Of a stretch of DNA of 64,000 bases, positions 41,552-51,116 are shown in pieces (the stretch's first letter is position 1; each line of letters begins with the position of its first letter). This DNA is from AP-15 sp963818695 (GTDB taxonomy: Bacteria; Pseudomonadota; Alphaproteobacteria; ATCC43930; CGMCC-115725): positions 124,001-188,000 of the forward strand of contig CAWFTG010000001.1 in NCBI GenBank assembly GCA_963818695.1, read 5' to 3'. The translations under genes were made by a program, and so were the position numbers. The notes beneath the pieces were generated by a model. That model had not been told where the DNA came from. It was given only the letters and a program-made list of their open reading frames with translations, and ran no database searches.

Positions 41552-42844
41552 TCAGATCGCGGGCCCCGAGGCCGAGACCGGCAAGGGCGCGGTGATCGCC
41601 CCCGCTGATCGCCGGCCGCCGGTTCTTTCTTGACTCAATTCCGCGACGGCCGGGTTCACCGGCATTTCCCCGATTACCGGCCGCAGGGCCACGGCAGCGT
41701 TTCGGCGCCACACCGTAACCGCAGCCATCCGGCCGATCGGCATCTCGGCGATGACCAATGGCAGGTCGTGCACTCGCTTAATCTCTTGTCCGTTGATCGA
41801 CAGAATAACATCGCCTTGCTCGAACCCGGCTGCCGCGGCGGGACTGCCGGCTCCAACCTTGGCGACGAGCGCACCGGCGAGGTTCGGGAGCCCCACATTT
41901 CGGGCGACCTCGGTGGTCACGGGCTGGATTTGAACACCGAGCCAGCCGCGCGCGACTTTGCCGTGCTCCTTCAGCTGGTCGATCACCGGCCTCGCCCGGT
42001 TCGCCGGTATCGCAAAGCCGATGCCGACGGATCCACCATTGGGAGAATAGATGGCCGTGTTGATGCCGATGACATTACCTTTCAGGTCGAAGGTCGGGCC
42101 GCCGGAATTACCGCGGTTCATTGCGGCGTCGATCTGCAGAAAATCGTCATACGGACCGGCGTGAATGTCACGTCCCCGCCCGGAAATGATCCCGCTGCTC
42201 ACCGTGTTGTCGAGGCCGAACGGACTGCCGATCGCGAGTACCCAATCTCCTACTTGAGCCGCGTCGCTATCGCCCCAACGGACATTCGGCAATGGGCGGG
42301 CTCCCTCGATCTTGAGCAAGGCGATATCGGTCAGCGGGTCACGTCCGACGATCCGAGCCGAATACTCGGTCGCGTCTTGAACGACGACCGTTACCGCTTC
42401 GGCATTTTCCACGACGTGATCATCGGTGACGACATACCCGCTCGGGTCGATAATAAAGCCGGAGCCCAGAGCGATACTGGCGACCTTCGGGTCGGGCTTG
42501 TCTTTATGGCGGCGCCCGTCGAGGAAGCGACGGAAAAGTTCGTCGAGCACCGATGGCGGGATGCCGCTCAGGGCAACCCGATCTTCGGCGCGATCGGACC
42601 GCATCTCCTCCGGGTCAACAGCCGCCTTACTCACCCTTTGGACAGCCGAAACATTGACCACTGCCGGCATGACCTCCTGCACGATCGGCGCAAAGCTCGG
42701 CGCCGGCGTCCCGCCCCCCGCCGAGTAAAACCGATCTGCCTGAGTGCAACTGGTCACCGACGCGACGATCGCCAACGAAGGGATGATCGACCTCATTCGG
42801 GTCGACGGCCGCGGGATGAGGGTGAGCATCGAAAGAGCTTTCAT
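41552..42844 (-). CDS. HtrA/DegP-type periplasmic serine protease with one PDZ domain
   Basis: A 430-residue protein. A hydrophobic leader ends in a lipobox-like V-T-S-C (SLAIVASVTSC), so it may be a lipoprotein. The trypsin-like domain has His in GYVVTDDHVVENA, Asp in VGRDPLTDIALLKI and Ser in AAMNRGNSGGPTFDLKGNVI; the PDZ domain follows (GALVAKVGAGSPAAAAGFEQ, GDVILSINGQEIKRVHDLPL). It degrades or refolds misfolded envelope proteins. The usual second PDZ domain of DegP is absent, which is the DegS-like size class. Start 42844 (MKALSMLTLIPRP) is uncertain; ATGs at 42829 and 42796 also give leaders. Confidence 0.87.
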   Translation of the reverse strand: MKALSMLTLIPRPSTRMRSIIPSLAIVASVTSCTQADRFYSAGGGTPAPSFAPIVQEVMPAVVNVSAVQRVSKAAVDPEEMRSDRAEDRVALSGIPPSVLDELFRRFLDGRRHKDKPDPKVASIALGSGFIIDPSGYVVTDDHVVENAEAVTVVVQDATEYSARIVGRDPLTDIALLKIEGARPLPNVRWGDSDAAQVGDWVLAIGSPFGLDNTVSSGIISGRGRDIHAGPYDDFLQIDAAMNRGNSGGPTFDLKGNVIGINTAIYSPNGGSVGIGFAIPANRARPVIDQLKEHGKVARGWLGVQIQPVTTEVARNVGLPNLAGALVAKVGAGSPAAAAGFEQGDVILSINGQEIKRVHDLPLVIAEMPIGRMAAVTVWRRNAAVALRPVIGEMPVNPAVAELSQERTGGRRSAGAITAPLPVSASGPAI

Positions 42845-43344
42845 GATCGGGCCGGCTTGATCTGGCAGAGCACCGTCCCGACCCCAAATTCCTTCATGAT
42901 GCCCTCCATCATCTAACATATGTTTAAAGAGTGATGATGCGCACCTGTCGATGCATCCGGCGCGGCGCCGAAGCAGCCACTGGTTATATATGGCATCGGA
43001 CGGTCCGGTTACGACACGCTGGGCACCCCCGCTCGTCCCAGCCGATTGCCGGGCGGCACTGCTCATCTTCGGTAACACGGTTCAACTAGAGCAATAAGAA
43101 GAAGCGAAGCCTTGTCGATTTACGGGACTTGCTGCGCATCAATCAAACCAAACAACGAATTTTGTTCTAAGCGTCTGTATCTTGAAATCGTTAAGAACAT
43201 GACCATTTCGTTTTGAGCACCTTTCGGTACGCCGATGCGATGCCCTGCGGCGTTTGCGACTGCCAGAAAGTTGGCGGTGCCTCTCGGGCGATAACGAGGT
43301 CGCGTGAAAGATGCGCAGAGGCGTCTGACATAGCAGGAGTAGAC
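42845..43344. other. 500-base divergent intergenic region
   Basis: It separates the protease and HTH genes, which point away from each other. In-frame extensions of both genes exist but have no ribosome sites or homology. The part from 43140 to 43210 is AT-rich (attttgttct, tcttgaaatc) and is the likely promoter zone. No gene is supported. Confidence 0.4.
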
Positions 43345-44001
43345 ATGTCCAAAATCCCGCAAGGCGAATGGAGCGCCATTGCGGCACGGTATGCAAAGGG
43401 CGAGTCAATAACCAGAATTGCCCAGAGTTACGGCTGTACCCCGCCGGCTATTCACTACATCCTCAAGCGAAGCAAGCAGCGTGCCGCGCCGAACCCCGAC
43501 CACGGAGTCAACGGAAAACCGGATTCGGCAACGACCTTCCCCGGTGTACCGCGAAAGATGACATCACCGCAGCGTCCGCGCGCGTTAGAACAGCGCGTCG
43601 ACCAGAACGGAATTGGGCGATTGGCTCCGCGCGAGGTCAGGCCGGTCGCTGAACCGCCAATGGAGCCTCGACCGCCCCGGGATCCGCTCACTCCAATGCT
43701 CGGCGAACGAAGCCAGGCCGCTCCCGCACAGCGAGCTGGGGGCCGAACGTCGGCATTCACCGCAGGTTTGGATGATGAGCTTCATGGCCGAGCCGAAGCC
43801 GCCATCGCGGCATTTCGCTCGAGCTTCGACGCCGCCCTCGCGGAGGGGTCGCCTGGTGTCCGCCAGCGGCTTCGCCAAGCTGCATCGGATCTGATGCGGG
43901 TGGCGGCGCGCACCACGATTGTTCTCGATCGGCTGAACGCAAATACTGACCGCGAGCCCGCGCGTGTGCCGGACCATATGAGGTGGGGCCAAGGTCGGTA
44001 G
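43345..44001 (+). CDS. HTH-containing hypothetical regulator
   Basis: A 218-residue protein. The first 45 residues form a resolvase/transposase-type helix-turn-helix (WSAIAARYAKGESITRIAQS then YGCTPPAIHYILKRSKQR). The middle is a long Pro/Arg-rich linker. The last 80 residues are helical (LHGRAEAAIAAFRSSFDAAL, RLRQAASDLMRVAARTTIVL). The build suggests a DNA-binding regulator with a helical oligomerisation tail. Its target is unknown. ATG at 43345 follows AGGAG by five bases, while the longer frame from 43213 lacks a site. Confidence 0.7.
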   Translation: MSKIPQGEWSAIAARYAKGESITRIAQSYGCTPPAIHYILKRSKQRAAPNPDHGVNGKPDSATTFPGVPRKMTSPQRPRALEQRVDQNGIGRLAPREVRPVAEPPMEPRPPRDPLTPMLGERSQAAPAQRAGGRTSAFTAGLDDELHGRAEAAIAAFRSSFDAALAEGSPGVRQRLRQAASDLMRVAARTTIVLDRLNANTDREPARVPDHMRWGQGR

Positions 44002-44026
44002 CACGACGGCCCCTTACCGCGCTGTA

Positions 44027-44311
44027 TTATCGCTCACCGAGCAGCGTGGCGAGTTCGTCGCGTGCCTTCTGCAAGCGGTCGCGGCGGAGCCCGGCCAGTG
44101 GATATTCGCCGCCAATAACCAAGCTCAGAATGGCATTGCACCGATCCAGACGGGCGCCGGGCTCACCTTCTCGCCGTTTCGCGATCAATTCAGCCCGCAA
44201 CTGGACGAGGCAACGGACCACCCCGGCCAAATCGTCGTAGATCTTATCGGGCCGGTCATCGAGCGCGCGGTCGAGAGCCGCGACTGCCGGATGGTAGTGA
44301 TCCGCGGTCAC
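44027..44311 (-). CDS. Small hypothetical protein, last gene of the formate dehydrogenase operon
   Basis: A 94-residue soluble helical protein (HPAVAALDRALDDRPDKIYD, LAGVVRCLVQLRAELIAKRR, AGLRRDRLQKARDELATLLG). No family is recognised. Its ATG overlaps the stop of the NrfD-like gene by four bases, so it is translated with the enzyme. It may be an assembly or stability factor, which is inferred from position alone. Confidence 0.7.
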   Translation of the reverse strand: MTADHYHPAVAALDRALDDRPDKIYDDLAGVVRCLVQLRAELIAKRREGEPGARLDRCNAILSLVIGGEYPLAGLRRDRLQKARDELATLLGER

Positions 44312-45288
44312 TGCGGCACGTTTCCGATCAGACGAAAATAGTCCTTGGGCCGCTTTGCCGAAAGGTTCCCCGCGCGCAGCAGCAGGTGGCGCAACAGGAA
44401 ACCGCCGGCGAGAATGGCGAGCGGGATTACCATCGCGGGCCGCTGCGGCCGCTTAGGCTTCATTATTCTTTCGGCATGATACAGCATCGGCACGCCCGAG
44501 CCGAGCGCTGTGCTTCCGAGGTCGTAAGCGAGGCCCCATCCGCTTTCGCTCAGTGCACCATCCACTCCTTGTTCGCGAAAGCGCCGCCGCAGCGACAAAA
44601 GGAGGAAGAGTTCGAGGGTACTCGCGGCGAAAGCGATGAGGTCGAGCGGCTGGCCGAGATTATCGGATGCGCTGCGGCGCAACCCAGTGATGGTCAGCAC
44701 GGCGGCGCCCGAGGCCATTGCCGAAGCGCCAAACGCGGCTGCAATTCGACGCGGTGCGGCGGCCCAAAGCGGCGTGCTCGTGGCCGACAACAGCGCGCCC
44801 GTGTAGGTGCTCATCGCCATTCCGGCGAGCGCAGCGGGGACCTCCAGCAGCTTGATCGCCGTTTGCATCGCCCGGCTCGAGGAGTGGCCGTGATCCAAGG
44901 CGAATTGCGCCGCAGCCAGGGCCGCGCTCAACGACCCGAAACTCATCAACACCCAGGTGCCGATCGACATCGGCGAGGTTTTGCGGAAGATCCGCAGCAT
45001 GTTGTACCACCGCTGCGGCGTGTGCAGATCGATGATCAGCAGCGGACCGCCGACAACTGCTGCACCCAACGCGATGTATCGGCCGTTGCGGACAATCGGC
45101 TCCAGACCGCGATCGCCAACGAGATGGGCGGCGGCGGCGATGATCTGCGCCGATCCCCCGACCCCGGCGACAAACATGTAGCTTGAAACCAGCCCGCCCC
45201 ACAGGCTGGGCTTGACCGAGGGCAGGCCGTAATAGGTCACATTCTGTTCATCGGCGGCCTTGACGGAAAGGGGAGCGGCGTCGTTCAT
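44308..45288 (-). CDS. NrfD-like quinone-reactive membrane subunit of formate dehydrogenase
   Basis: A 326-residue protein with about eight membrane helices (for example LWGGLVSSYMFVAGVGGSAQ, YIALGAAVVGGPLLIIDLHT). The PsrC/NrfD pattern is seen in ALGAAVVGGPLLIIDLHTPQ and RKTSPMSIGTWVLMSFGSLS. NrfD-type subunits carry no haem and exchange electrons with the quinone pool. It replaces the cytochrome b556 subunit of E. coli-type enzymes. It is coupled by ATGA overlaps to both neighbours. Confidence 0.88.
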   Translation of the reverse strand: MNDAAPLSVKAADEQNVTYYGLPSVKPSLWGGLVSSYMFVAGVGGSAQIIAAAAHLVGDRGLEPIVRNGRYIALGAAVVGGPLLIIDLHTPQRWYNMLRIFRKTSPMSIGTWVLMSFGSLSAALAAAQFALDHGHSSSRAMQTAIKLLEVPAALAGMAMSTYTGALLSATSTPLWAAAPRRIAAAFGASAMASGAAVLTITGLRRSASDNLGQPLDLIAFAASTLELFLLLSLRRRFREQGVDGALSESGWGLAYDLGSTALGSGVPMLYHAERIMKPKRPQRPAMVIPLAILAGGFLLRHLLLRAGNLSAKRPKDYFRLIGNVPQ

Positions 45289-46193
45289 TGTCGGTCCCCT
45301 CGCCCGGCGGCAAAAAGCATCAGAGTGGCCAAAGCGAGGCCAGCGACCGTGACGAGACCGGAGGTGAGGCTCGGGCGCACGCGCTCGGCAGGGCGGCTCG
45401 GCGCGCGCGGCAGATTGTAGGTCTCGGGAGCGGCGGTCAGCAGAAAGAATGCATTGAGCTGCTTCAGGCCGCCAGTAGCACCGGGAGCCCCAGGGGCACC
45501 GTAAAGATACGCATTTGCAACGCCTTTGGCGTGCAGCGCCTGCACTCGCTGATGCGCGCGGGCCTGCAGTTCGCCGAGCTCACCGAACTGGATCGAGTCA
45601 GTCGGGCACGATTTGGCGCAGGCGGGTTCGAGCCCGCCCTTCAGCCGGTCGTAGCACAACGTGCATTTATGCGCCTTGCCGTCCTCCAGACTGACATCGA
45701 CCACACCGAATGGGCAAGCCGGCACGCAATAGCCGCAGCCATTGCAAATATCCTGCTGAACGACAACAGTGTCGAACTCGGTGCGGAAAATCGCACCGGT
45801 CGGACAGGCTTCGAGGCAGGGGGCCGGCGAGCAATGCTTGCAGACATCGCTCATCATCAGCCAATTGCTCTGGAAGGGCGGCATTTCGGTCGCGCGCTCG
45901 CCATTCGCGGCGATGTGCTCAATAAAATGAACATGCCGCCAAGTCGTCGCCGAAAGGTCGCCCGTGTTGTCGTAGCTGGTGCCGCGAAGTCCCATATCGT
46001 CGGCCGGGAGAGCGTTCCATTCCTTGCACGCAACTTCGCAAGCCTTGCAGCCAATGCAGAGTGTGGTGTCGGTGAAGAACCCGTAGCTGCGGCCGGGCTC
46101 TACCCGCTGTCCGGCGGTCAACTCAGCCTCGTCCGGGATCAGCGCCGAGAGAAAGGATTGCGTGTAATCGAGCGCGCGCGCGTGCACTGTCAT
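45285..46193 (-). CDS. Formate dehydrogenase iron-sulfur (beta) subunit
   Basis: A 302-residue electron-transfer subunit with four [4Fe-4S] binding sets: CIGCKACEVACKEWN, CKHCSPAPCLEACPTG, CNGCGYCVPACPFG and CTLCYDRLKGGLEPACAKSC. After residue ~210 comes the FdoH/FdnH-like tail, and a single C-terminal membrane helix (SGLVTVAGLALATLMLFAAG) anchors it. It passes electrons from the catalytic subunit to the NrfD-like protein. ATG overlaps the alpha-subunit stop by four bases. Confidence 0.93.
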   Translation of the reverse strand: MTVHARALDYTQSFLSALIPDEAELTAGQRVEPGRSYGFFTDTTLCIGCKACEVACKEWNALPADDMGLRGTSYDNTGDLSATTWRHVHFIEHIAANGERATEMPPFQSNWLMMSDVCKHCSPAPCLEACPTGAIFRTEFDTVVVQQDICNGCGYCVPACPFGVVDVSLEDGKAHKCTLCYDRLKGGLEPACAKSCPTDSIQFGELGELQARAHQRVQALHAKGVANAYLYGAPGAPGATGGLKQLNAFFLLTAAPETYNLPRAPSRPAERVRPSLTSGLVTVAGLALATLMLFAAGRGDRQ

Positions 46194-49100
46194 TGCCTTG
46201 CCTCCCGCCGGCCGCGGCGCAGATTGCAGGTAAACGCCTTTCCCTCGTGGATAGAGGTATTGGGATCTCCGACGACGGCGCTCAGGATATTGGCGATGTC
46301 GCCCTGGGCAAAGCCCTCCCAGCCGAAATGCCAGACGAGCCCGACCTCATGGACTGTTTGGCTGTCCAATCTAAACGGCCGCACCCGCTCGGTTACCAGT
46401 GCTTTCACTTCGACCTCACCCCGCAAAGTCGAGACCGTGACCCAGTCGAGGTTACGGATCCCTAGCTCGTCGGCGAGTTCGGGGGAGATTTCGGCGAACG
46501 CCTCCGGCTGTAGTTCGGCGGTGACCGGCACCGAGCGCGTCGGGATGCCGCCCGCGTGGTGCTCGGTCAGCCGATACGTCGTCACCGCATAAGGGAAGCG
46601 CGGGTCGGCTGGCGCATGCAGCCGGTTGTCGGGACGCTCCCAGATCTTGGCCGCGGGATTGCTCTGCTGGCGATAGAGCGGGTTCTTGACTGGCGATTCG
46701 ACCGGCTCGTAATGCGCCGGCACCGGAGCATCCTTCAGTCCGGATGGGGTAAACAGCGAGGCCTTGCCGTCGGCGATCATGATGAACGGGCAGTCGCCGC
46801 CGAGCGCCTCCATACCGGACGGCTCCTTACTCCAATCCGGCTGGTAATCGGGGGGCTTCTTTGGCTCGAAATCGACGACGTCGGGGCCGACCCATTCGCC
46901 GCGGGCCGGGTCCCATGACATCAGCCGCTTGCGCTCGGACCACGGGCGGCCCCGCTCATCCGCCGAGGCGCGGTTGTACATATTGCGCCGGTTCGCTGGC
47001 CAAGCCCACGCCCAGTCCAAATGTGTGCCGGGTCCATCCGGTCCGTCGGGGCGGCGCGACCGGGCGCGGTTATCTTCCTCCTTTGGGTAGACGCCGCAAT
47101 AGAGCCAGCCGCCGCAGGCGGTGGTGCCATCATCTTTGAGTTGCTGAAAACTCTCGATCTGGCGGCGCTCCGGCCAAGTATAGCCGTTCATCTCTTTGAG
47201 CACCGCATCCGCCGACGGCTCTTGCTCCTCGCCTTCGGTCGGGTAATCCCAGGTCAATGCGGCGAGCCCGGCATTCTTGGGGTCCGTGCTACCGGCATAG
47301 AGCTGCTTGAGCCGACGGCCGAGGTGAAAGATGAACCAGGTCTCAGAGCGGCTGTCGCCCGGCCCGCTCACTACTTTCTCGTGCCACTGCAAGAGGCGGT
47401 GCGTGTTGGTTACCGAGCCGGCCTTCTCGGCAGACAGCGAGGCCGGCATCAGAAAGACCTCAGTGCCAATGTCGCGCGGCTGGATCTCGCCGTCCCGAAC
47501 CGGGCGCCCGGCATACCAGAAGGATGCTGTCTCGGTTTCGGTCATGTCGCGCACGACCAGCCAGTCGAGCTCCGCCAATCCGCGTTGCACGAGCGCAGCA
47601 TTATGACCGCCCACCGCCGGGTTCTGGCCGAGCATGAACATGCCGCGGATGACGCCGTCGCGCATCGCCAAGGTCATCGGCAATTGCGAATGATCGCCGA
47701 CAATTCGCGGCAGCCAGCCAAAGCCGAACTCGTTATCCGCTCGGGCGGCATCGCCATAATACGCCTTCAACAGGCTGACCGCATATTTGGGGAAATTGTG
47801 CCACCACCCGGTAGGCGTGCGCTCATGGTCGAGATAGTCCTTTAATGTCGTGTGCGGCTTGAACGCGTTCGGCTGGGGCAGATAGGTCGGCAGCATATTG
47901 TACAAAGTCGGGATATCCGTGCTGCCCTGAATGCTGGAATGCCCGCGCAACGCCAGTATGCCGCCGCCCGGACGGCCGACATTGCCAAGCAATCCCTGAA
48001 TTATAGCGGCTGCACGGATCATCTGGACGCCGGTCGTATGGTGGGTCCAGCCCACCGCGTAACAAATGGTGCCCGTCCTTTCGCGGCCCGAATTGCGCGC
48101 CAGTGCTTCGGCGATTTTGACGAACACCTCGCGCGGGCAGCCGGTCGTGCGCTCGACCATTTCGGGTGTGTAGGCGGCGTAATGGCGGCGCAGGATCTGG
48201 TAGACGCACCGCGGATGCTGCAATTTCGGATCGCGGGGCGGCGGACCCTTTTCCATGCGCTTGGTTTTCTCACTGAAGCTTTCGGTTGTGTTGACGTAAT
48301 GCTCGGCCAGTGACGCCGGGACCGCCTCGCCCTCGTATTGCCAGGAATCGTATTTGTAAGAACGGCTTTTTTCATCCCAACCGGAGAAGAATCCGTCGAG
48401 CTCGCTGGCGTCCTTGAACCTCTCGTCGATAATCGTGGAGATATTTGAAAAGGCGAGCGCGTATTCCTTGAACCACAGATCGTGCTCAAGAATGTAATTG
48501 ATGATCCCGCCCAAAAAGGCGATGTCGGACCCCGGCCGCAGCGGCGCGTAAATATCGCAGAGCGCCGAGGTGCGGGTGAACCGCGGGTCGACATGAATGA
48601 GCGTCGCCCCGCGCTCCTTCGCCTGCAAGGCGAAGCGGAAGGCGATCGGGTGGTTTTCGGCCATGTTGGACCCCATCACGAGGATGCAGTCCGCATTGGC
48701 CAGATCCCATTGCGGGAGCGTCGCCGCTCCCCTGCCGTAGCTCGCGCCCAAACTTGGGACGGAGGAGCTGTGTCAGACGCGCGCCTGGTTCTCGATCGAC
48801 ACCATGCCGAGGCCGGCGCCGAACAATTTCTTGATGAGGTAATTCTCCTCATTGTCGAGCGTGGCGCCGCCGAGCGAACCGATCGCCAGAGTGTGGTTGA
48901 CCGGCGTGCCGTCCGGCAGATCACGCACAAAGCTCTCGTCGCGCGTGCGCTTGACGAGGTAGGCGATCCGGTCCATTGCCCAGCCGAGGGGCCTTTCTTC
49001 CCAGCTCTCGGCGTGCGGCGCGCGATAGAGCACCTTGGTCAACCGGTCGGGGCTCGTCAGCCACCCGAATGTCGCTGCCCCCTTCGGGCACAAGGTGCCT

Positions 49101-49363
49101 TGGTTGATCGGGCTGCGCGGGTCTCCCTCGATATGAATGAGCTGCCCATCCTTGGCATAAACCAGCTGGGCGCAGCCGACCGCGCAATAGGGGCAGATGC
49201 TGGTGCCGATTGTGTCCGCCTCTTCGAGCCGCGGGCGGAGTTGCCGCGATATCGTGCTTTGCGCCGCCTCGCGGGTCGGGTCTTCGCCCGCGAATTGCCG
49301 CGGCAACGACCAGTCGCGGACAAACCCCGCGACTCGGTCGGCGATGGTGTGCCTCAATTTCAT
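46190..49363 (-). CDS. Formate dehydrogenase catalytic (alpha) subunit, selenocysteine-containing
   Basis: One 1,058-codon gene interrupted only by TGA at 48773-48775. It encodes a Mo/W-bis-MGD enzyme oxidising formate to CO2. The [4Fe-4S] motif is C57-x2-C60-x3-C64 with C92 (CPYCAVGC, GTLCPKG). The UGA is codon 197 in MVSIENQARV-U-HSSSVPSLGASYGRG, precisely where E. coli FdnG/FdoG have Sec (NQARVU-H). The following half holds the molybdopterin region (DCILVMGSNMAENHPIAFRF, TCYAVGW-like AVGWTHHTTGVQMIRAAAII) and the C-terminal dinucleotide domain (ELGIRNLDWVTVSTLRGEVE). No twin-arginine leader is seen at the N-terminus (MKLRHTIADRVAGF), so the catalytic side may face the cytoplasm. It overlaps both neighbours by ATGA. 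Confidence 0.93.
48747..48758 (-). promoter_or_regulatory. Candidate SECIS hairpin of the formate dehydrogenase gene
   Basis: Read on the coding strand, CCCA and TGGG pair around AGTT, starting 15 bases after the UGA. The loop GU is 20-21 bases downstream of it. Position, small size and loop GU fit bacterial SECIS elements recognised by SelB. Confidence 0.6.
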
Positions 49364-49608
49364 CGTTCGATCCTCTCGGTCGATGCGTCGTCTGCGGTCC
49401 GGAGCGTGTGCGCCACATGAGCAACGACGCGGCTCGGCTCGGTGTAGTCGATCTGGACGCGGCGTTGCTTTCGCTTTAAGAGCGGCAGGTCTTGCGGTTC
49501 GAGAGACGCGTCATGTCCAAGGAGGAAATGCATGACGCGACCGCTGTCCGTGACAATCACGAACCGCCCTTCCTGGACCAAGGTGATGACGCCTTCCACC
49601 GTTTGCAT
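49360..49608 (-). CDS. Small conserved protein leading the formate dehydrogenase operon
   Basis: An 82-residue beta-rich protein: MQTVEGVITLVQEGRFVIVT, DSGRVMHFLLGHDASLEPQD, KRKQRRVQIDYTEPSRVVAH. It resembles a short OB/SH3-like barrel, but no family is recognised. Its stop codon overlaps the alpha-subunit ATG by four bases, so it is the first cistron of the five-gene chain. ATG at 49608 removes a 22-residue extension lacking support. A role in enzyme assembly is possible but inferred. Confidence 0.65.
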   Translation of the reverse strand: MQTVEGVITLVQEGRFVIVTDSGRVMHFLLGHDASLEPQDLPLLKRKQRRVQIDYTEPSRVVAHVAHTLRTADDASTERIER

Positions 49609-49690
49609 CTGTATTGGACCAAATCGGCCGTCGTCCGACCTATGACCAACGCTGGAGCGACCCAAAGGTCTCACGGCTGAGGGAATCGAA

Positions 49691-50365
49691 TCAGCGGCGG
49701 TGATCCTCGTCCTTGGCCGGAGCGCATCGACGCCTTCGATCGAGCGTCCGGGAATTGAACATCCTGCCGATCCGGGTGCGCAAGTCCGGCAAGGCCTCGT
49801 TCTCGAACCATGGATTGTCGCGCAGCCAGCGGATCGTGTGCCAACTCGGATGCGGCAGCACGAAATATTCCGGGAGAAAGTCCCGCCAATGCGCGACGGT
49901 CTCGGTCATCGAGCGCCGTCGCGAGCGCGGCAGGTTATAGTGAATGGCGTAGCTGCCGACCAGCAAGGTCAGCTCGATAGCCTGAAAGACCGCACGCAGC
50001 GGCGTGTGCCAGCGTGGCGCGCACTCGCGTCGCGGAGGCAGGTCGCCACTCCTGGTATCGCGGCCGGGATAGCACAAACCGATCGGCATTATCGCAACGC
50101 GACTCTCGTCGTAGAAAATCTCGCGATCGAGAGCGAGCCATTCGCGCAACCGGTCGCCGCTGCGGTCGTCGAACGAGAGCCCGGTCTCGTGCACCCGCGC
50201 CCCCGGTGCCTGGCTGATGATCAGCAACCGGGCCGAGGGTCGTCCGCGCAAGACCGGCCGCGGCCCAAGCGGCAGGTAGGGCGCGCAGACAGTGCAGGCG
50301 CGCACCTCGGCAAGGAGTTGGCCGAAGGCCTCGCTCACTGGCTCCTGCGGGCTCGCCGTGCTCAC
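49691..50365 (-). CDS. Uracil-DNA glycosylase family protein
   Basis: A 224-residue cytoplasmic protein. It has the pattern VRACTVCAPYLPLGPRPVLR, ARLLIISQAPGARVHETGLS (GQAPG-like phosphate loop), FYDESRVAIMPIGLCYPGRD, LLVGSYAIHYNLPRS and FVLPHPSWHTIRWLRDNPWF, whose HPS-x-x-x corresponds to the catalytic HP(S/A) loop. The Cys pair near the N-terminus is less than the four Cys of Fe-S family 4/5 enzymes, so it belongs to an atypical branch. A GTG at 50365 with GAGGAA upstream is chosen; a GTG at 50407 is possible. Confidence 0.8.
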   Translation of the reverse strand: MSTASPQEPVSEAFGQLLAEVRACTVCAPYLPLGPRPVLRGRPSARLLIISQAPGARVHETGLSFDDRSGDRLREWLALDREIFYDESRVAIMPIGLCYPGRDTRSGDLPPRRECAPRWHTPLRAVFQAIELTLLVGSYAIHYNLPRSRRRSMTETVAHWRDFLPEYFVLPHPSWHTIRWLRDNPWFENEALPDLRTRIGRMFNSRTLDRRRRCAPAKDEDHRR

Positions 50366-50532
50366 CTCCCCACTTCCTCGCCGAAGAAGAATTGCCGCGA
50401 ATACCACGCTTTCTCGAGTTTAAGACAAGGGTTTAAGGCCGGCGGGGTATCAAAAACGGGGGCGAATTGACTCGGGCTGCGTCACTGTCTACAAAGCCTG
50501 CGGCATACGCCGTGTCGACCCCACTCATCGGT

Positions 50533-50622
50533 GGAGGGGTGGCCGAGTGGCTGAAGGCGGCGGTTTGCTAAACCGTTATACGGTTAACAGCCGTATCGTG
50601 GGTTCGAATCCCATCCCCTCCG
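50533..50622 (+). tRNA. tRNA-Ser (anticodon GCT)
   Basis: The acceptor stem GGAGGGG (50533-50539) pairs with CCCCTCC, and an encoded CCA follows at 50623-50625. The D arm has gccgagtggctgaaggc; the anticodon loop reads ttGCTaa within cggtttgctaaaccg; a long variable arm (tacggttaacagccgta) marks a class II tRNA; the T arm is gtgggttcgaatcccat. It is complete and reads AGC/AGU codons. Confidence 0.97.
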
Positions 50623-50625
50623 CCA

Positions 50626-51116
50626 CTTTAAGCAAATCCCACAATCTTCGCAGGTAGTTAGGGTCACAACTCTGTTGCGGACCCACAGAATAGCCCGCGG
50701 CTGTTTGTGGATGTCGGTGGATCTCGATAGAGGATATTGGACGCTCCGCTCACCTGTCGTAATCGAAAACTTGGATAATACAATCAGCTGCCCGGCACCG
50801 GGAGGCGAACCCTCGAGGGCGATTTCACGAGGGCGATTTCACGAGGGCGATTTCACGAGGGCGATTTCACGAGGGCAATTCCACCTGGCCTTCGTTCGCG
50901 CAGCATGCACACCGCCGCAATCATCACCCACACGGCGAAGCGGGGCGGGAAGCGCCGCAGCCGTCGGCCCCAGATCCGGCTCAGTTGCGTCACCAAAATT
51001 TACTGCGATTTACCGGAGTTAACGGTGCTTGGAAGGCGGTGCCTACTAAATTAGTGCAGGTGCTCGGCGTCACGCACTGTAACCAGCCTTCGTTCCGAAA
51101 CCGCGGAGTATAACCA
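50626..51116. other. Intergenic region holding a tandem repeat
   Basis: Between the tRNA and the second sigma gene there are 490 bases without a convincing gene. A plus-strand frame from 50675 to 51022 exists but is produced by the repeat and has no family or ribosome site. The main content is the 14-base repeat. No integrase or attachment site was found next to the tRNA. Confidence 0.5.
50815..50884 (+). repeat. Five tandem copies of a 14-base unit
   Basis: GAGGGCGATTTCAC is repeated at 50815, 50829, 50843 and 50857, and a fifth copy at 50871 has two changes (gagggcaattccac). The period and copy number equal those of the repeat at 27.6 kb, but the unit is different. Confidence 0.92.

Noticed and set aside
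41552..43078. 508-codon form of the HtrA-like protease
   Set aside because: The extra N-terminus lies in the divergent promoter region, lacks a ribosome site and would bury the signal/lipobox.
50815..50884. CRISPR array
   Set aside because: The repeats are 14 bases, directly adjacent and without spacers; no cas genes occur in the window. The same holds for the repeat at 27636-27705.
50675..51022. 115-codon plus-strand frame across the 14-base repeat
   Set aside because: The middle is repeat-derived, there is no family or ribosome site, and the C-terminus is low complexity.
50533..51116. Genomic island inserted at tRNA-Ser
   Set aside because: No integrase and no repeated tRNA 3' end were seen in the adjoining sequence.
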